Shown one piece after another: positions 1 through 7,448 of a DNA stretch of 30,614 bases. The stretch covers positions 1 through 30,614 of the forward strand of contig CACXCV010000007.1 in NCBI GenBank assembly GCA_902766215.1. Direction: 5' to 3'. A model generated the notes under the pieces. That model was given only the letters and a program-made list of their open reading frames with translations, was not told the DNA's origin and made no database searches. This DNA comes from Oscillospiraceae bacterium (GTDB taxonomy: Bacteria > Bacillota > Clostridia > Oscillospirales > Oscillospiraceae). The position numbers and the translations under genes were made by a program. Numbering within the stretch: the first letter of the stretch is position 1; each line of letters opens with the position of its first letter.

Positions 1-731
1 CGGTCATGCGCGCCACGGCCGTCCCCTGCATGCTGGACGTGCTGGCCCGCAACTGGGCCAACCGCAACAAGGCTGCCCGCCTGTACGAGCTGGCCACGGT
101 CTATCTGCCCGTGGAGGGTCAGGCGCTGCCCAACGAGCCGAAGCACTTCATGCTGGGCATGTATGGCGCGGGCGAGAGCTTCTTCACGCTCAAGGGCGCG
201 GTGGAGGAAATATTCAGCGTGATGCATACTCACCCGGCCGACTATACTGCCGAGACCGCCAATCCCACCTTCCACCCCGGCCGCTGCGCCACGATAACCA
301 TCGACGGCACAGTGATCGGCACCATCGGCCAGATTCATCCGCTGGCCGCCGCCAACTACGGCATCGACACCGAGGTCTATCTGGCCGACCTGGACTTTAC
401 AGCCCTGCAGGCCCATCTGGCGCCCGAGGCCACCTACCAGCCGCTTCCCCGCTTCCCCACCGTCAGCCGCGACATTGCTGTGGTCTGCGACGAGAACATC
501 TCTGTGGGCACGCTGGAGAACGCCATCCGCGCTGCCGGCGGCCCGATCCTGCGCGGCATCACACTCTTCGACGTCTATCGCGGCGTTCACATTCCCGAGG
601 GGAAAAAGAGCGTGGCCTTCTCGCTGGAGCTGCGTGCCGACGACCGCACTCTGACCGACGCCGATTCCGAGGCTGAGGTCAAGACGGTGCTGGCCGCGCT
701 GGAGCAGAACTTGGGCGCCACGCTGCGGTAA
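1..731 (+). CDS. pheT: Phenylalanine--tRNA ligase beta subunit, C-terminal part
   Basis: This is the 3' end of pheT; the gene begins before the window and the frame is open to base 1. The beta subunit pairs with PheS to charge tRNA-Phe in the cytoplasm. The visible 242 or so residues cover the end of the core domain, with the motifs RLYELATVY, FHPGRCA and GQIHP. An FDX-ACB anticodon-binding domain follows from about visible residue 146 (PRFPTVSRDIAVV) to the end. Order and length match the family's C-terminus. No rho-independent terminator is visible after the stop; the next gene has its own promoter. The family assignment is secure; only the missing 5' part cannot be judged. Confidence 0.95.
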   Translation, partial: VMRATAVPCMLDVLARNWANRNKAARLYELATVYLPVEGQALPNEPKHFMLGMYGAGESFFTLKGAVEEIFSVMHTHPADYTAETANPTFHPGRCATITIDGTVIGTIGQIHPLAAANYGIDTEVYLADLDFTALQAHLAPEATYQPLPRFPTVSRDIAVVCDENISVGTLENAIRAAGGPILRGITLFDVYRGVHIPEGKKSVAFSLELRADDRTLTDADSEAEVKTVLAALEQNLGATLR

Positions 732-791
732 AAAAGCGAGCCTGCGGGGAAAATGTCACACAAACGTCACCGTATCCCCGGGCCGTCCCCC

Positions 792-820
792 TTTACAAGC
801 CGTTCTTTTTGGCATAGAAT
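792..820 (+). promoter_or_regulatory. Sigma-A promoter for ireB
   Basis: TTTACA (792-797), a 17-bp spacer and TAGAAT (815-820) lie about 50 bp before the ireB start codon. This agrees well with the vegetative consensus. Confidence 0.6.
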
Positions 821-869
821 AGAGACATCTTCTACAGGACATTCTGTAATGCAAAAGGGAGGCTTTCAG

Positions 870-1118
870 ATGGACGACCATACCATCAAATTTGTTGTGC
901 CAAAGGATCAGGACTCGCAGGCAAAAGAGATTCTCAAATCCGTCTATGCCTCGCTGAGTGAAAAAGGCTATAACCCCATCAACCAGATTGTCGGATACCT
1001 TCTGAGTGAGGATCCCACCTATATCACCAATTATAACAATGCCCGCAGCCTCATCTGCCGTCTCGACCGGGATGAGCTGCTGCAGGACCTGGTACGGCAC
1101 TATCTGTTCAACAACTGA
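870..1118 (+). CDS. ireB: IreB family regulatory phosphoprotein (UPF0297)
   Basis: This 82-aa cytoplasmic protein matches the IreB/UPF0297 family over its full length (N-terminal DDHTIKF, then GYNPINQIVGYLLSEDPTYI and the DELLQDLVRHYL tail). In Enterococcus faecalis, IreB is a substrate of the PASTA kinase IreK and affects cephalosporin tolerance through the envelope-precursor pathway. Phosphorylation there is on N-terminal threonines; Thr5 here is the candidate equivalent. The ATG at 870 was chosen because AAAGGGAGG lies just upstream; the longer frame from 849 would contain that site. In many Firmicutes ireB is followed by ruvX and yrzB, but here it stands alone between a promoter and a terminator. 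Family confidence is high; the phosphosite is inferred. Confidence 0.93.
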   Translation: MDDHTIKFVVPKDQDSQAKEILKSVYASLSEKGYNPINQIVGYLLSEDPTYITNYNNARSLICRLDRDELLQDLVRHYLFNN

Positions 1119-1125
1119 CACAGTG

Positions 1126-1158
1126 GGCTGTCGCAATCAACATTGCGGCAGCCTTTCT
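1126..1158 (+). terminator. Rho-independent terminator after ireB
   Basis: GGCTGTCGCAAT (1126-1137) pairs with ATTGCGGCAGCC (1142-1153) around a CAAC loop. The stem is 12 bp with one G-U pair, and TTTCTGTT follows. Confidence 0.75.
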
Positions 1159-1234
1159 GTTGCAGCGCCGCTTTCGGAAGATTCAGTATTTTCCTGTCAG
1201 TTTTTTGCGGCATTTGGCATCTTTCGCCCCAGTA

Positions 1235-1263
1235 TTGACATATCAGAAACGATGTGTTACAAT
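1235..1263 (+). promoter_or_regulatory. Consensus sigma-A promoter
   Basis: TTGACA (1235-1240), exactly 17 bp, then TACAAT (1258-1263), about 25 bp before the start codon at 1288. It is a near-perfect vegetative promoter and implies strong expression of the small downstream gene. Confidence 0.8.
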
Positions 1264-1287
1264 TCGTTACATACAGGAGGAATGACG

Positions 1288-1575
1288 ATGGCTACTACAA
1301 ACGAAGGCCTGACTTACAAGGGCCGCCCGCTGATGCGAAAAGACAACCTGATCTATTATGGCAGCATGGCCGATTCGCACATTGTGCTGCTGCAAGTGCT
1401 GGAAAGCCGCGAGGAAAAGGGCGTGCAGCTGGCCACCCGCGTTTCCGTGCAGCTGCAGCTGACCGACCCGGAGCTGAAGTCCCGGGACCGCATTGTGAAA
1501 AAAACCGAAAAGGATGGTCTCTACACCGCCCTGGACGTTGGATGCGTCTGGCTGGAGCGTGCCCTGGCCAAATAA
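1288..1575 (+). CDS. Small conserved-looking hypothetical protein, 95 aa
   Basis: I do not recognise a named family. The 95-aa product has no signal peptide or membrane segment and should be cytosolic. It starts MATTNEGLTYKGRPLMRK, continues with a hydrophobic YYGSMADSHIVLLQVL stretch, and has a charged second half. It reads as a folded alpha/beta protein rather than a chance frame. The ATG at 1288 is preferred over the ATG at 1282 because the AGGAGG at 1275-1280 is then 7 nt away instead of 1. The gene has its own consensus promoter. The NlpC/P60 gene starts 24 nt downstream with no terminator between, so the two probably share a transcript. Function unknown; a link to the envelope hydrolase is only suggested by position. 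Confidence 0.8.
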   Translation: MATTNEGLTYKGRPLMRKDNLIYYGSMADSHIVLLQVLESREEKGVQLATRVSVQLQLTDPELKSRDRIVKKTEKDGLYTALDVGCVWLERALAK

Positions 1576-1599
1576 TCCCGCACATCAATGGAGGACGCC

Positions 1600-2511
1600 A
1601 TGAAAAAGCACATTCGACTGCTGGTTCTGCTTTCCGCGCTGACGATGCTGCTGGCCGCGCTGACCATCAGCGCCGCGGCAGACGACACGGTCAAGCTGGG
1701 GATCGGCATTGTAGACGCCACAGGCCTGCGCCTGCGCGAAAGCCCCAGCACCGATTCCACCGTAATCAACTCCGCCTATCAGGACGACGTGGTGGTGGTG
1801 CTGGCCGACTGCGGCGAGTGGTATAAGGTGATATATAACCTGGACGTAGGTTATATGTATAAGGAATATGTCATCTTCAAGGCCGTGGAAAACGCCGACC
1901 TGGGCGAGGCCGAGGTCAACTGCGCACTGGTCAATCTCCGGGCCAAGCCCAATTCGTCCGCCGAGCAGCTCAAGCAGCTGGAGCAGGGCGAGACCGTGAA
2001 CATCATTGGTCTGAACAACGGCTGGTATAAGGTGGACTACATCACTGTGCTGGGCTGGACCACCGGCTATATCCGCAGCGACCTGCTGGATCTGACCGAG
2101 GTTCCCCCGCAGAACAGCAACTACACCTATCAGCAGAGCGTGGCGCAGCAGTTGGTCAACTACTCCATGAACTATCTTGGCGTGCCTTATGTCTGGGGCG
2201 GGACGACCACCAGCGGCTTTGACTGCAGCGGCTTTACGCAGTATGTGTTCCGACAGTTCGGATACGAGCTCTACCGCGTGGCCGAGTCGCAGATGCTGTA
2301 CAACGGCGCGACAGTCAACAAGAGCGAGCTGCAGGTGGGCGACCTGGTGTTCTTCGCCAATACATACGCCTCCAACGAGGCAGCCACGCACGTGGGCATT
2401 TACATCGGCGGCAATCAGTTTATCCACGCGGCCAGCGGCGGCGTGAAGATTACCGACCTGTCCAACGACTATTATGCCGTGCGCTATGCCGGCGCCCGGC
2501 GCATCATCTGA
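1600..2511 (+). CDS. Secreted SH3-domain NlpC/P60 peptidoglycan hydrolase
   Basis: This 303-aa exported protein should cut peptide stems in peptidoglycan. Residues 1-26 form a Sec signal peptide (MKKHIRLLVLL..., cleaved near SAAA). Two bacterial SH3 domains follow, at about 35-95 (TGLRLRESPS) and 105-165 (VNLRAKPNSS), and probably bind the wall. The NlpC/P60 domain covers about 183-303, with catalytic Cys209 in FDCSGF, His264 in THVGIY and polar third residue His276. The start at 1600 was chosen because TGGAGG (1589-1594) is its Shine-Dalgarno; the in-frame ATG at 1588 overlaps that site. It probably shares the promoter at 1235. All catalytic residues are present. The exact bond cut (D-Glu/diaminopimelate type is usual) is inferred from the family. 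Confidence 0.92.
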   Translation: MKKHIRLLVLLSALTMLLAALTISAAADDTVKLGIGIVDATGLRLRESPSTDSTVINSAYQDDVVVVLADCGEWYKVIYNLDVGYMYKEYVIFKAVENADLGEAEVNCALVNLRAKPNSSAEQLKQLEQGETVNIIGLNNGWYKVDYITVLGWTTGYIRSDLLDLTEVPPQNSNYTYQQSVAQQLVNYSMNYLGVPYVWGGTTTSGFDCSGFTQYVFRQFGYELYRVAESQMLYNGATVNKSELQVGDLVFFANTYASNEAATHVGIYIGGNQFIHAASGGVKITDLSNDYYAVRYAGARRII

Positions 2512-2526
2512 CCGCAGGATGATAAT

Positions 2527-2565
2527 ACAGGCAGAATAAACTGAATTTCAGCTGGTCCTGCCTGT
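2527..2565 (+). terminator. Possible weak terminator or processing hairpin
   Basis: ACAGGCAG (2527-2534) pairs with CTGCCTGT (2558-2565), and a small CTGAA/TTCAG hairpin sits inside the loop. There is no clear T-run afterwards, so termination is uncertain. Confidence 0.35.
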
Positions 2566-2626
2566 GTTATATATTGCAAAAACCCGCAAATACTATAACA
2601 AAAGCAATCACACGGAGGTAATTACC

Positions 2627-3100
2627 ATGAAACGCACCACTCTGTTTTCCCGCCTGGGCTGCCTGCTTCTGGCCGCTCTGCTGCTGGCCGGGCTGGCCGC
2701 CTGCGCCGCCAAGCCTGAGGAAAAAGCCATGCCGTCTCTGCCGGAGATGATGAAAACCATCACTGCCGACGTCACCGTGGACACCGAAGAGTCCGTCATC
2801 GACAGCGAGCGTTTCTCCTCGTATTTTGGCATTGACCCCATTGACGGCTTTGAGGCCTATGCCTCTGACGCCATGATCGGCTCGATTGCCCACTCCATCG
2901 CGCTGCTGAAGCTGCCCGATGGGACCGACGCCGCCGCCCTGGCCGAAACGATCACCAACTCGGTCAACCCGCGCAAGTGGATCTGCGTCGAGGCCGAGCA
3001 GACCGTCGTCCGTCAGCACGGCCAGTATATCCTGGTAGCCATGGGCTGGGCCGACGAGATTCCCGGCGTGGTCGAAAAGTTCGACGCGCTTTTCGCCTGA
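2627..3100 (+). CDS. DUF4358-type lipoprotein
   Basis: This 157-aa predicted lipoprotein has a basic N-terminus (MKRTTLFSRLGC), a leucine/alanine-rich core and a lipobox (LAGLAAC) near residue 25, so it should be anchored on the outer face of the membrane. The mature part has the FGIDP...A...IGSIAHSIALLKLPDG pattern I associate with DUF4358, a family of unknown function common in Clostridia. The ATG at 2627 is preceded by CGGAGG (2613-2618). Its stop codon is 3 nt before the MBOAT start, so the two are probably translationally coupled, and the DHHW gene follows. This arrangement suggests an accessory role in envelope O-acylation. The role is inference; the lipoprotein call is well supported. 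Confidence 0.78.
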   Translation: MKRTTLFSRLGCLLLAALLLAGLAACAAKPEEKAMPSLPEMMKTITADVTVDTEESVIDSERFSSYFGIDPIDGFEAYASDAMIGSIAHSIALLKLPDGTDAAALAETITNSVNPRKWICVEAEQTVVRQHGQYILVAMGWADEIPGVVEKFDALFA

Positions 3101-3103
3101 GCC

Positions 3104-4483
3104 ATGCTGTTTTCCAGCCTGACATTTTTATACCTGTTTCTGCCGGCGACGGGGCTGCTGTATCTAGCGGCCCCGCCGCGCTGGCGTAACGCGGTTTTGC
3201 TGGCGGTCAGCCTCTGGTTCTATTATTGGGGCGAGCCGGTGTACACGCTGCTGCTGTTCGGCTCGTCGCTGTCGGACTATGCCCACAGCCTGTATATCGA
3301 GCGGCACCGCGGTACCCGGTGGGCCACGGCCGCGCTGGTCAGCTCCATTGTGCTCAACCTGGGGCTGCTGGCCGTGTTCAAATATGCCGACTTTCTGCTT
3401 TCGATCTGGAACAGCCTCACCGGGCAGCAGCTTCCGCTGCCCCACCTGGCGCTGCCGGTGGGCATCAGCTTTTTCACCTTTCAGACCATGAGCTATACCA
3501 TCGATGTCTATCGCGGCGATGTACACGCCGAGCGCAGTCTGGCCACGCTGGCGACCTATGTCTGTCTGTTTCCCCAGCTGGTGGCCGGGCCGATCGTCCG
3601 CTATGCCGACGTAGCGGCCCAGCTGCACCAGCGGGAGCTGACCGTGGAGAACGCCGCGGCCGGTCTGCGGCGCTTTGTCGTGGGGCTGGGAAAAAAGGTG
3701 CTCATCGCCAATGTCCTGGGTGAGCTGGCAGCCGGCTACCGCGCCGCGGCGGCCCCCAGCGTGGGCTATGCCTGGCTGTATGCGCTGGGCTTTACGCTGC
3801 AGATCTACTTTGACTTTTCCGCCTACAGCGACATGGCCATCGGCCTGGGGCGGGTGTTTGGCTTCACCTTTCCCGAAAACTTCAACTATCCTTATCTGGC
3901 CTGCTCCATCACCGAGTTCTGGCGGCGGTGGCACATGAGCCTGTCCACCTGGTTCCGCGACTATGTCTATATCCCCCTGGGCGGCAACCGCCGCGGCCGT
4001 GCCAGACAGATCCGCAACCTGCTGGTGGTGTGGGCGCTGACCGGCCTGTGGCACGGCGCGGCCTGGAACTTTGTGCTCTGGGGCGCACTGTTCGGCCTGG
4101 TGCTCATCGGGGAAAAGTTCCTCTGGGGCAGGGCGCTCTCGCGGCTGCCCCGGGCCGTGGGCTGGGTCTACAGCATGGTGCTGGTGGTGGTCAGCTTTGT
4201 GATCTTCAATGCCGACAGCCTGTCCGGCGCGGCGGCTGACCTGCATCACCTGGCAGGCGGGCTTCCCCTGTCCAGCGCCGAAACCGTCTATCAGCTGCGC
4301 AGCTACGGCGGCGTGCTGCTGGCCGCGCTGCTGGGAGCCACGCCCCTGCCCGCCCGGGCCGGACGCTGGCTGCGGGCACGGCTGCCGCTGCTGGAGCCGG
4401 TGCTGCTGGCTGTGCTGCTGCTGGTGTCCACCGCCTTTCTGGTGGACGGCAGCTTCAACCCGTTTTTATATTTCCGCTTTTAA
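3104..4483 (+). CDS. MBOAT family O-acyltransferase (AlgI/PatA/DltB-like)
   Basis: This 459-aa multi-pass membrane protein should move acyl groups, usually acetyl, across the membrane onto an extracellular polymer. The AlgI-like hallmark regions are clear: LPVGISFFTFQTMSY (about 117-131), PQLVAGPIVRY (157-167), QIYFDFSAYSDMAIG (233-247), FWRRWHMSLSTWFRDY (272-287) and LTGLWHGAAWNF (312-323). The two conserved histidines are His277 and the presumed catalytic His317. Length is normal for the family. There is no good Shine-Dalgarno; the ATG lies 3 nt after the lipoprotein stop, which implies coupling. The partner DHHW gene starts 12 nt after this stop. The acceptor polymer (exopolysaccharide, teichoic acid or peptidoglycan) cannot be read from sequence; no dlt genes are adjacent. 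Confidence 0.93.
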   Translation: MLFSSLTFLYLFLPATGLLYLAAPPRWRNAVLLAVSLWFYYWGEPVYTLLLFGSSLSDYAHSLYIERHRGTRWATAALVSSIVLNLGLLAVFKYADFLLSIWNSLTGQQLPLPHLALPVGISFFTFQTMSYTIDVYRGDVHAERSLATLATYVCLFPQLVAGPIVRYADVAAQLHQRELTVENAAAGLRRFVVGLGKKVLIANVLGELAAGYRAAAAPSVGYAWLYALGFTLQIYFDFSAYSDMAIGLGRVFGFTFPENFNYPYLACSITEFWRRWHMSLSTWFRDYVYIPLGGNRRGRARQIRNLLVVWALTGLWHGAAWNFVLWGALFGLVLIGEKFLWGRALSRLPRAVGWVYSMVLVVVSFVIFNADSLSGAAADLHHLAGGLPLSSAETVYQLRSYGGVLLAALLGATPLPARAGRWLRARLPLLEPVLLAVLLLVSTAFLVDGSFNPFLYFRF

Positions 4484-4495
4484 GGAGGGCGCGGT

Positions 4496-5581
4496 ATGGA
4501 AAAACTTGCACAGCGCGCCGTGGTCATTGTCCTCTGCGGGCTGCTGTTGGGGCTGGGCGTGCTGTTCTGGCTGCTGCCGGATCAGGCGGTGTCAGCCAGT
4601 GAGCGCCGCCGGCTGACCCAGTTCCCCGCCCCCAGCTGGTCCTCGCTGCACAGCGGCGAGTGGATGAACAAGCTGGAGGACTATTATCTCGACCAGTTTC
4701 CTGGGCGCGAGGGCTTTCGTGCAGCCAAGGCCATCACGGCTCTGGCCGCCGGGCGGCAGGACGTGAACGGGCTCTATCGCTGGCAGGGCGGCATCTACAA
4801 GCAGGAGTACCCGCTGAACGCCGACCAGCTGGCCTATGGCGCAAAAACCATCAACCGCCTGTATGAAACCTGTCTCAAGGATATGCGGGTCTTCTATGGC
4901 GTCATCCCAGACAAGAGCTGCTATGCCGCCGCGCCGGCCGGGCAGCTGCAGCTGTCGCTGGACGCGCTGCGCAGCCAGCTGCGCGAGGGGATCGACTCCG
5001 CCATCGGCGAGATTGACCTGACCGGTTGCCTGACCGCCGATGACTATTACCTGACCGACCCCCACTGGCGGCAGGACCGGCTGGACGGCGTGGTGCAGCA
5101 GCTGGGCGCGGCGCTGGACCTCACGCTGCCGGCCGTGGAGGAATACACCGCCGTGTCCGAGCCGTTTCTCGGCGCCTACGCCGGACAGCTGGCCCTGCCG
5201 GTGGACGCCGAGCCGCTGGTCTGGCTGGAAAGTGATGCGCTCCGCGCCGCCACCGTGGAAACCATGGACACCGGCGCGGTAACCGGGTTATACCCAGCCC
5301 CCGCCGGCATGGACGGCTATGACCGCTTTCTCGGCGGCGCGGCCGCCGTGCAGGTGCTGGACAACCCCGGCGCCAACACCGACCGCGAGCTGCTTCTTTT
5401 CCGCGATTCCTTCGGCAGCTCGCTGGCCCCGCTGCTGCTGGAGGGCTATCGCCGCATCACGCTCATCGACCTGCGCTATATCTCCACAGACCGCCTGAGT
5501 CAGCAGGTCAGCTTCGAGGATCAGGACGTGCTGATCCTGCTGAGCACGCTGGTGTGGAACCATGCGGCCATCTTGCGCTGA
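4496..5581 (+). CDS. DHHW family protein (AlgX/AlgJ-like SGNH O-acetylation partner)
   Basis: This 361-aa protein has one N-terminal membrane segment (about 8-28) and an extracellular domain. The N-terminal block SASERRRLTQFPAPSW and the FPGREGFR element are typical of DHHW proteins, which accompany AlgI-like MBOATs. The signature appears as TDPHW at 187-191 (DPHW, a DHHW variant). An SGNH-type serine, Ser305 in FRDSFGSS, follows near the C-terminus. Known relatives take the acyl group from the MBOAT and place it on the polymer outside the cell. The start is supported by AAGGAGGG just upstream, and a strong terminator follows. The Asp-His pair and the serine are both present, so it is likely active; the substrate is unknown. 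Confidence 0.88.
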   Translation: MEKLAQRAVVIVLCGLLLGLGVLFWLLPDQAVSASERRRLTQFPAPSWSSLHSGEWMNKLEDYYLDQFPGREGFRAAKAITALAAGRQDVNGLYRWQGGIYKQEYPLNADQLAYGAKTINRLYETCLKDMRVFYGVIPDKSCYAAAPAGQLQLSLDALRSQLREGIDSAIGEIDLTGCLTADDYYLTDPHWRQDRLDGVVQQLGAALDLTLPAVEEYTAVSEPFLGAYAGQLALPVDAEPLVWLESDALRAATVETMDTGAVTGLYPAPAGMDGYDRFLGGAAAVQVLDNPGANTDRELLLFRDSFGSSLAPLLLEGYRRITLIDLRYISTDRLSQQVSFEDQDVLILLSTLVWNHAAILR

Positions 5582-5594
5582 GCACCCCTCTCAC

Positions 5595-5626
5595 GCCGCT
5601 CCTGCCATAAGGCAGGAGCGGCTTTT
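5595..5626 (+). terminator. Rho-independent terminator of the O-acylation module
   Basis: GCCGCTCCTGCC (5595-5606) pairs perfectly with GGCAGGAGCGGC (5611-5622) around ATAA, followed by TTTTGTCATT. Confidence 0.9.
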
Positions 5627-5630
5627 GTCA

Positions 5631-5659
5631 TTGACAAGGAAAATGCTTCGGCGTACAAT
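5631..5659 (+). promoter_or_regulatory. Consensus sigma-A promoter of the dehydratase-aldolase pair
   Basis: TTGACA (5631-5636), 17 bp, TACAAT (5654-5659), directly after the preceding terminator and 54 bp before the start codon. No clear operator palindrome was noticed nearby. Confidence 0.8.
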
Positions 5660-5713
5660 AAATCAAAAACAACATTCTAAATTAAAAATCAACCTTCTGA
5701 AGGAGGCCGTATT

Positions 5714-7429
5714 ATGCAGCAGAAAAGCGCCCGCGAACGCCAGTGGTGGGCCCAGTTCAATGCGCTGGAGATGGGCAGCGGCTGGGACGAGACCGACATT
5801 ACCAAGCCCCAGATTCTCATTGAGGACGTCTATGGCGACTCCCACCCCGGAAGCGTCCATCTGCACCGCCTGTCCGAGCAGGCTGTCTATGGCGTGCTGG
5901 AGTGCGGCGGCTTTCCCGCACGGTACCACACTACCGATGTGTGCGACGGCTGCGCCCAGGGGCACGACGGCATGAACTATGTGCTGGCCTCCCGCGAGGC
6001 CATTGCCGACATGGTAGAGGTCCATGCCGGGGCCGTACCCTGGGACGGCATGGTGCTCTCCAGCAGCTGTGACAAGTCAATTCCCGCCCATCTGAAGGCA
6101 GCAGCCCGGATAAACGTGCCCACGGTGTTTGTTCCCGGCGGCAGCATGCGTCCCGGCCCCAACCAGACCACCAGTCTGGTGGCCGGTGACATCTCTCTGC
6201 GGCAAAAGCGGCGCGACGCCATCACCGCGCAGGAAATCCGGGATTATTACCTCACCGGCTGTCCCTCCGTCGGCGCCTGCACCTTTATGGGCACGGCAAG
6301 CACCATGCAGTGCATGGCCGAAGCGCTGGGGATGGCGCTGCCCGGCTCGGCCCTGGCGCCGGCCACCATGACCGACATTCTGCGCTATGCCCGGCAGGCG
6401 GGCCGTGCAATTATGACGCTGGCCGAGCGGAACATCCGCCCCTCAGACATTCTCACGCCCGCCGCCTTCCGCAACGCGCTGGTGATTCACAGTGCCATCG
6501 GCGGCAGCACCAACGCCACGCTGCATCTGCCCAGCATCGCCCGCGAGCTGGGTCTGCCGCTGCCGCCCTCGCTGTTCGACGAGGTGAATCACCTGGCCCC
6601 GCACCTGTGCAGCATCAACCCCGGCGGCCAGCACCTGACCGAGAGCTTCTGGTTTGCCGGCGGCGTGCCCTGGGTGCAGTGGGTGCTGCGCGACCTGCTG
6701 GATCTGGACGTAATGACTGTCACGGGCAAGACTCTGGGCGAAAACCTGGAGGACTTGCAGCGCGACAACTTCTTCCGGCGCAACCTGGGCTACCTGCACA
6801 ACTATGGCCTTGCACGCGATGACATAATCCACCCCCGTGAGGAGGCCGAGACCGGCAGCATTGCCATTCTGACCGGCAACCTGGCTCCGGAAGGCAGCGT
6901 GGTGAAATATGCCGCCGTGCCGCCCTCGCAGCGGTGCTTTACCGGCCCGGCACGGGTGTTCGATCGGGAGGAGGACGCCTATCAGGCCGTGGTGGACGGA
7001 CACATCCAGCCCGGCGACGTGATCGTCATCCGGTACGAAGGCCCACGGGGCTGCGGCATGCCCGAAATGCTGATGACCACCGAGGCCATTGTCTGTGACG
7101 AGCGGCTGAACGGAGCCGTGGCCCTGATCACCGACGGGCGCTTTTCCGGCGCAACCCGCGGCGCTGCTATCGGGCACATCTGCCCCGAAGCGGCAGCCGG
7201 CGGCCCCATCGCCTTTATCGAAGAGGGCGACTGGATTCACTGCGACATCCCCGCCCGGCGGCTGGAGCTGGTGGGCGCCGCCGGGCAGCCGCTCACGCCC
7301 GAACAGGCCGCTGCACTGCTTGCCCGGCGCAGCCGGCGCGGCGTTCTTCCCCGGCCGCCGCGCAAGGGCTTCTTCAAGCGCTATACTGAGCACGCCCTGA
7401 GCGCCATGGAGGGCGCGGGGCTGGAATAA
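5714..7429 (+). CDS. IlvD/Edd family sugar-acid dehydratase, YjhG/YagF (xylonate dehydratase)-like
   Basis: This 571-aa cytosolic Fe-S enzyme should dehydrate an aldonate to a 2-keto-3-deoxy acid. It matches the IlvD/Edd family throughout but resembles E. coli YjhG/YagF more than IlvD. Diagnostic stretches are NALVIHSAIGGSTN, FAGGVPWV..LRDL, DVMTVTGKTLGENLE and GNLAPEGSVVK. Probable cluster cysteines are Cys77 (DVCDG), Cys119 (SSCDK) and Cys189 (GACTFMG). The IlvD-type NPCN cysteine near residue 46 is replaced by HPGS, as expected if Cys77 serves as the first ligand in the YjhG manner. GGAGG at 5702 supports the start. The neighbouring aldolase reproduces the yagE-yagF/yjhH-yjhG pairing, which favours pentonate (xylonate) use over branched-chain amino-acid synthesis. 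Exact substrate remains open. Confidence 0.88.
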   Translation: MQQKSARERQWWAQFNALEMGSGWDETDITKPQILIEDVYGDSHPGSVHLHRLSEQAVYGVLECGGFPARYHTTDVCDGCAQGHDGMNYVLASREAIADMVEVHAGAVPWDGMVLSSSCDKSIPAHLKAAARINVPTVFVPGGSMRPGPNQTTSLVAGDISLRQKRRDAITAQEIRDYYLTGCPSVGACTFMGTASTMQCMAEALGMALPGSALAPATMTDILRYARQAGRAIMTLAERNIRPSDILTPAAFRNALVIHSAIGGSTNATLHLPSIARELGLPLPPSLFDEVNHLAPHLCSINPGGQHLTESFWFAGGVPWVQWVLRDLLDLDVMTVTGKTLGENLEDLQRDNFFRRNLGYLHNYGLARDDIIHPREEAETGSIAILTGNLAPEGSVVKYAAVPPSQRCFTGPARVFDREEDAYQAVVDGHIQPGDVIVIRYEGPRGCGMPEMLMTTEAIVCDERLNGAVALITDGRFSGATRGAAIGHICPEAAAGGPIAFIEEGDWIHCDIPARRLELVGAAGQPLTPEQAAALLARRSRRGVLPRPPRKGFFKRYTEHALSAMEGAGLE

Positions 7430-7448
7430 GAAGAGAAGGAGCAGGTAT

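Noticed and set aside
833..848. TACAG-6-CTGTA inverted repeat in the ireB leader
   Set aside because: Only 5-bp arms; this is expected by chance and has no other support.
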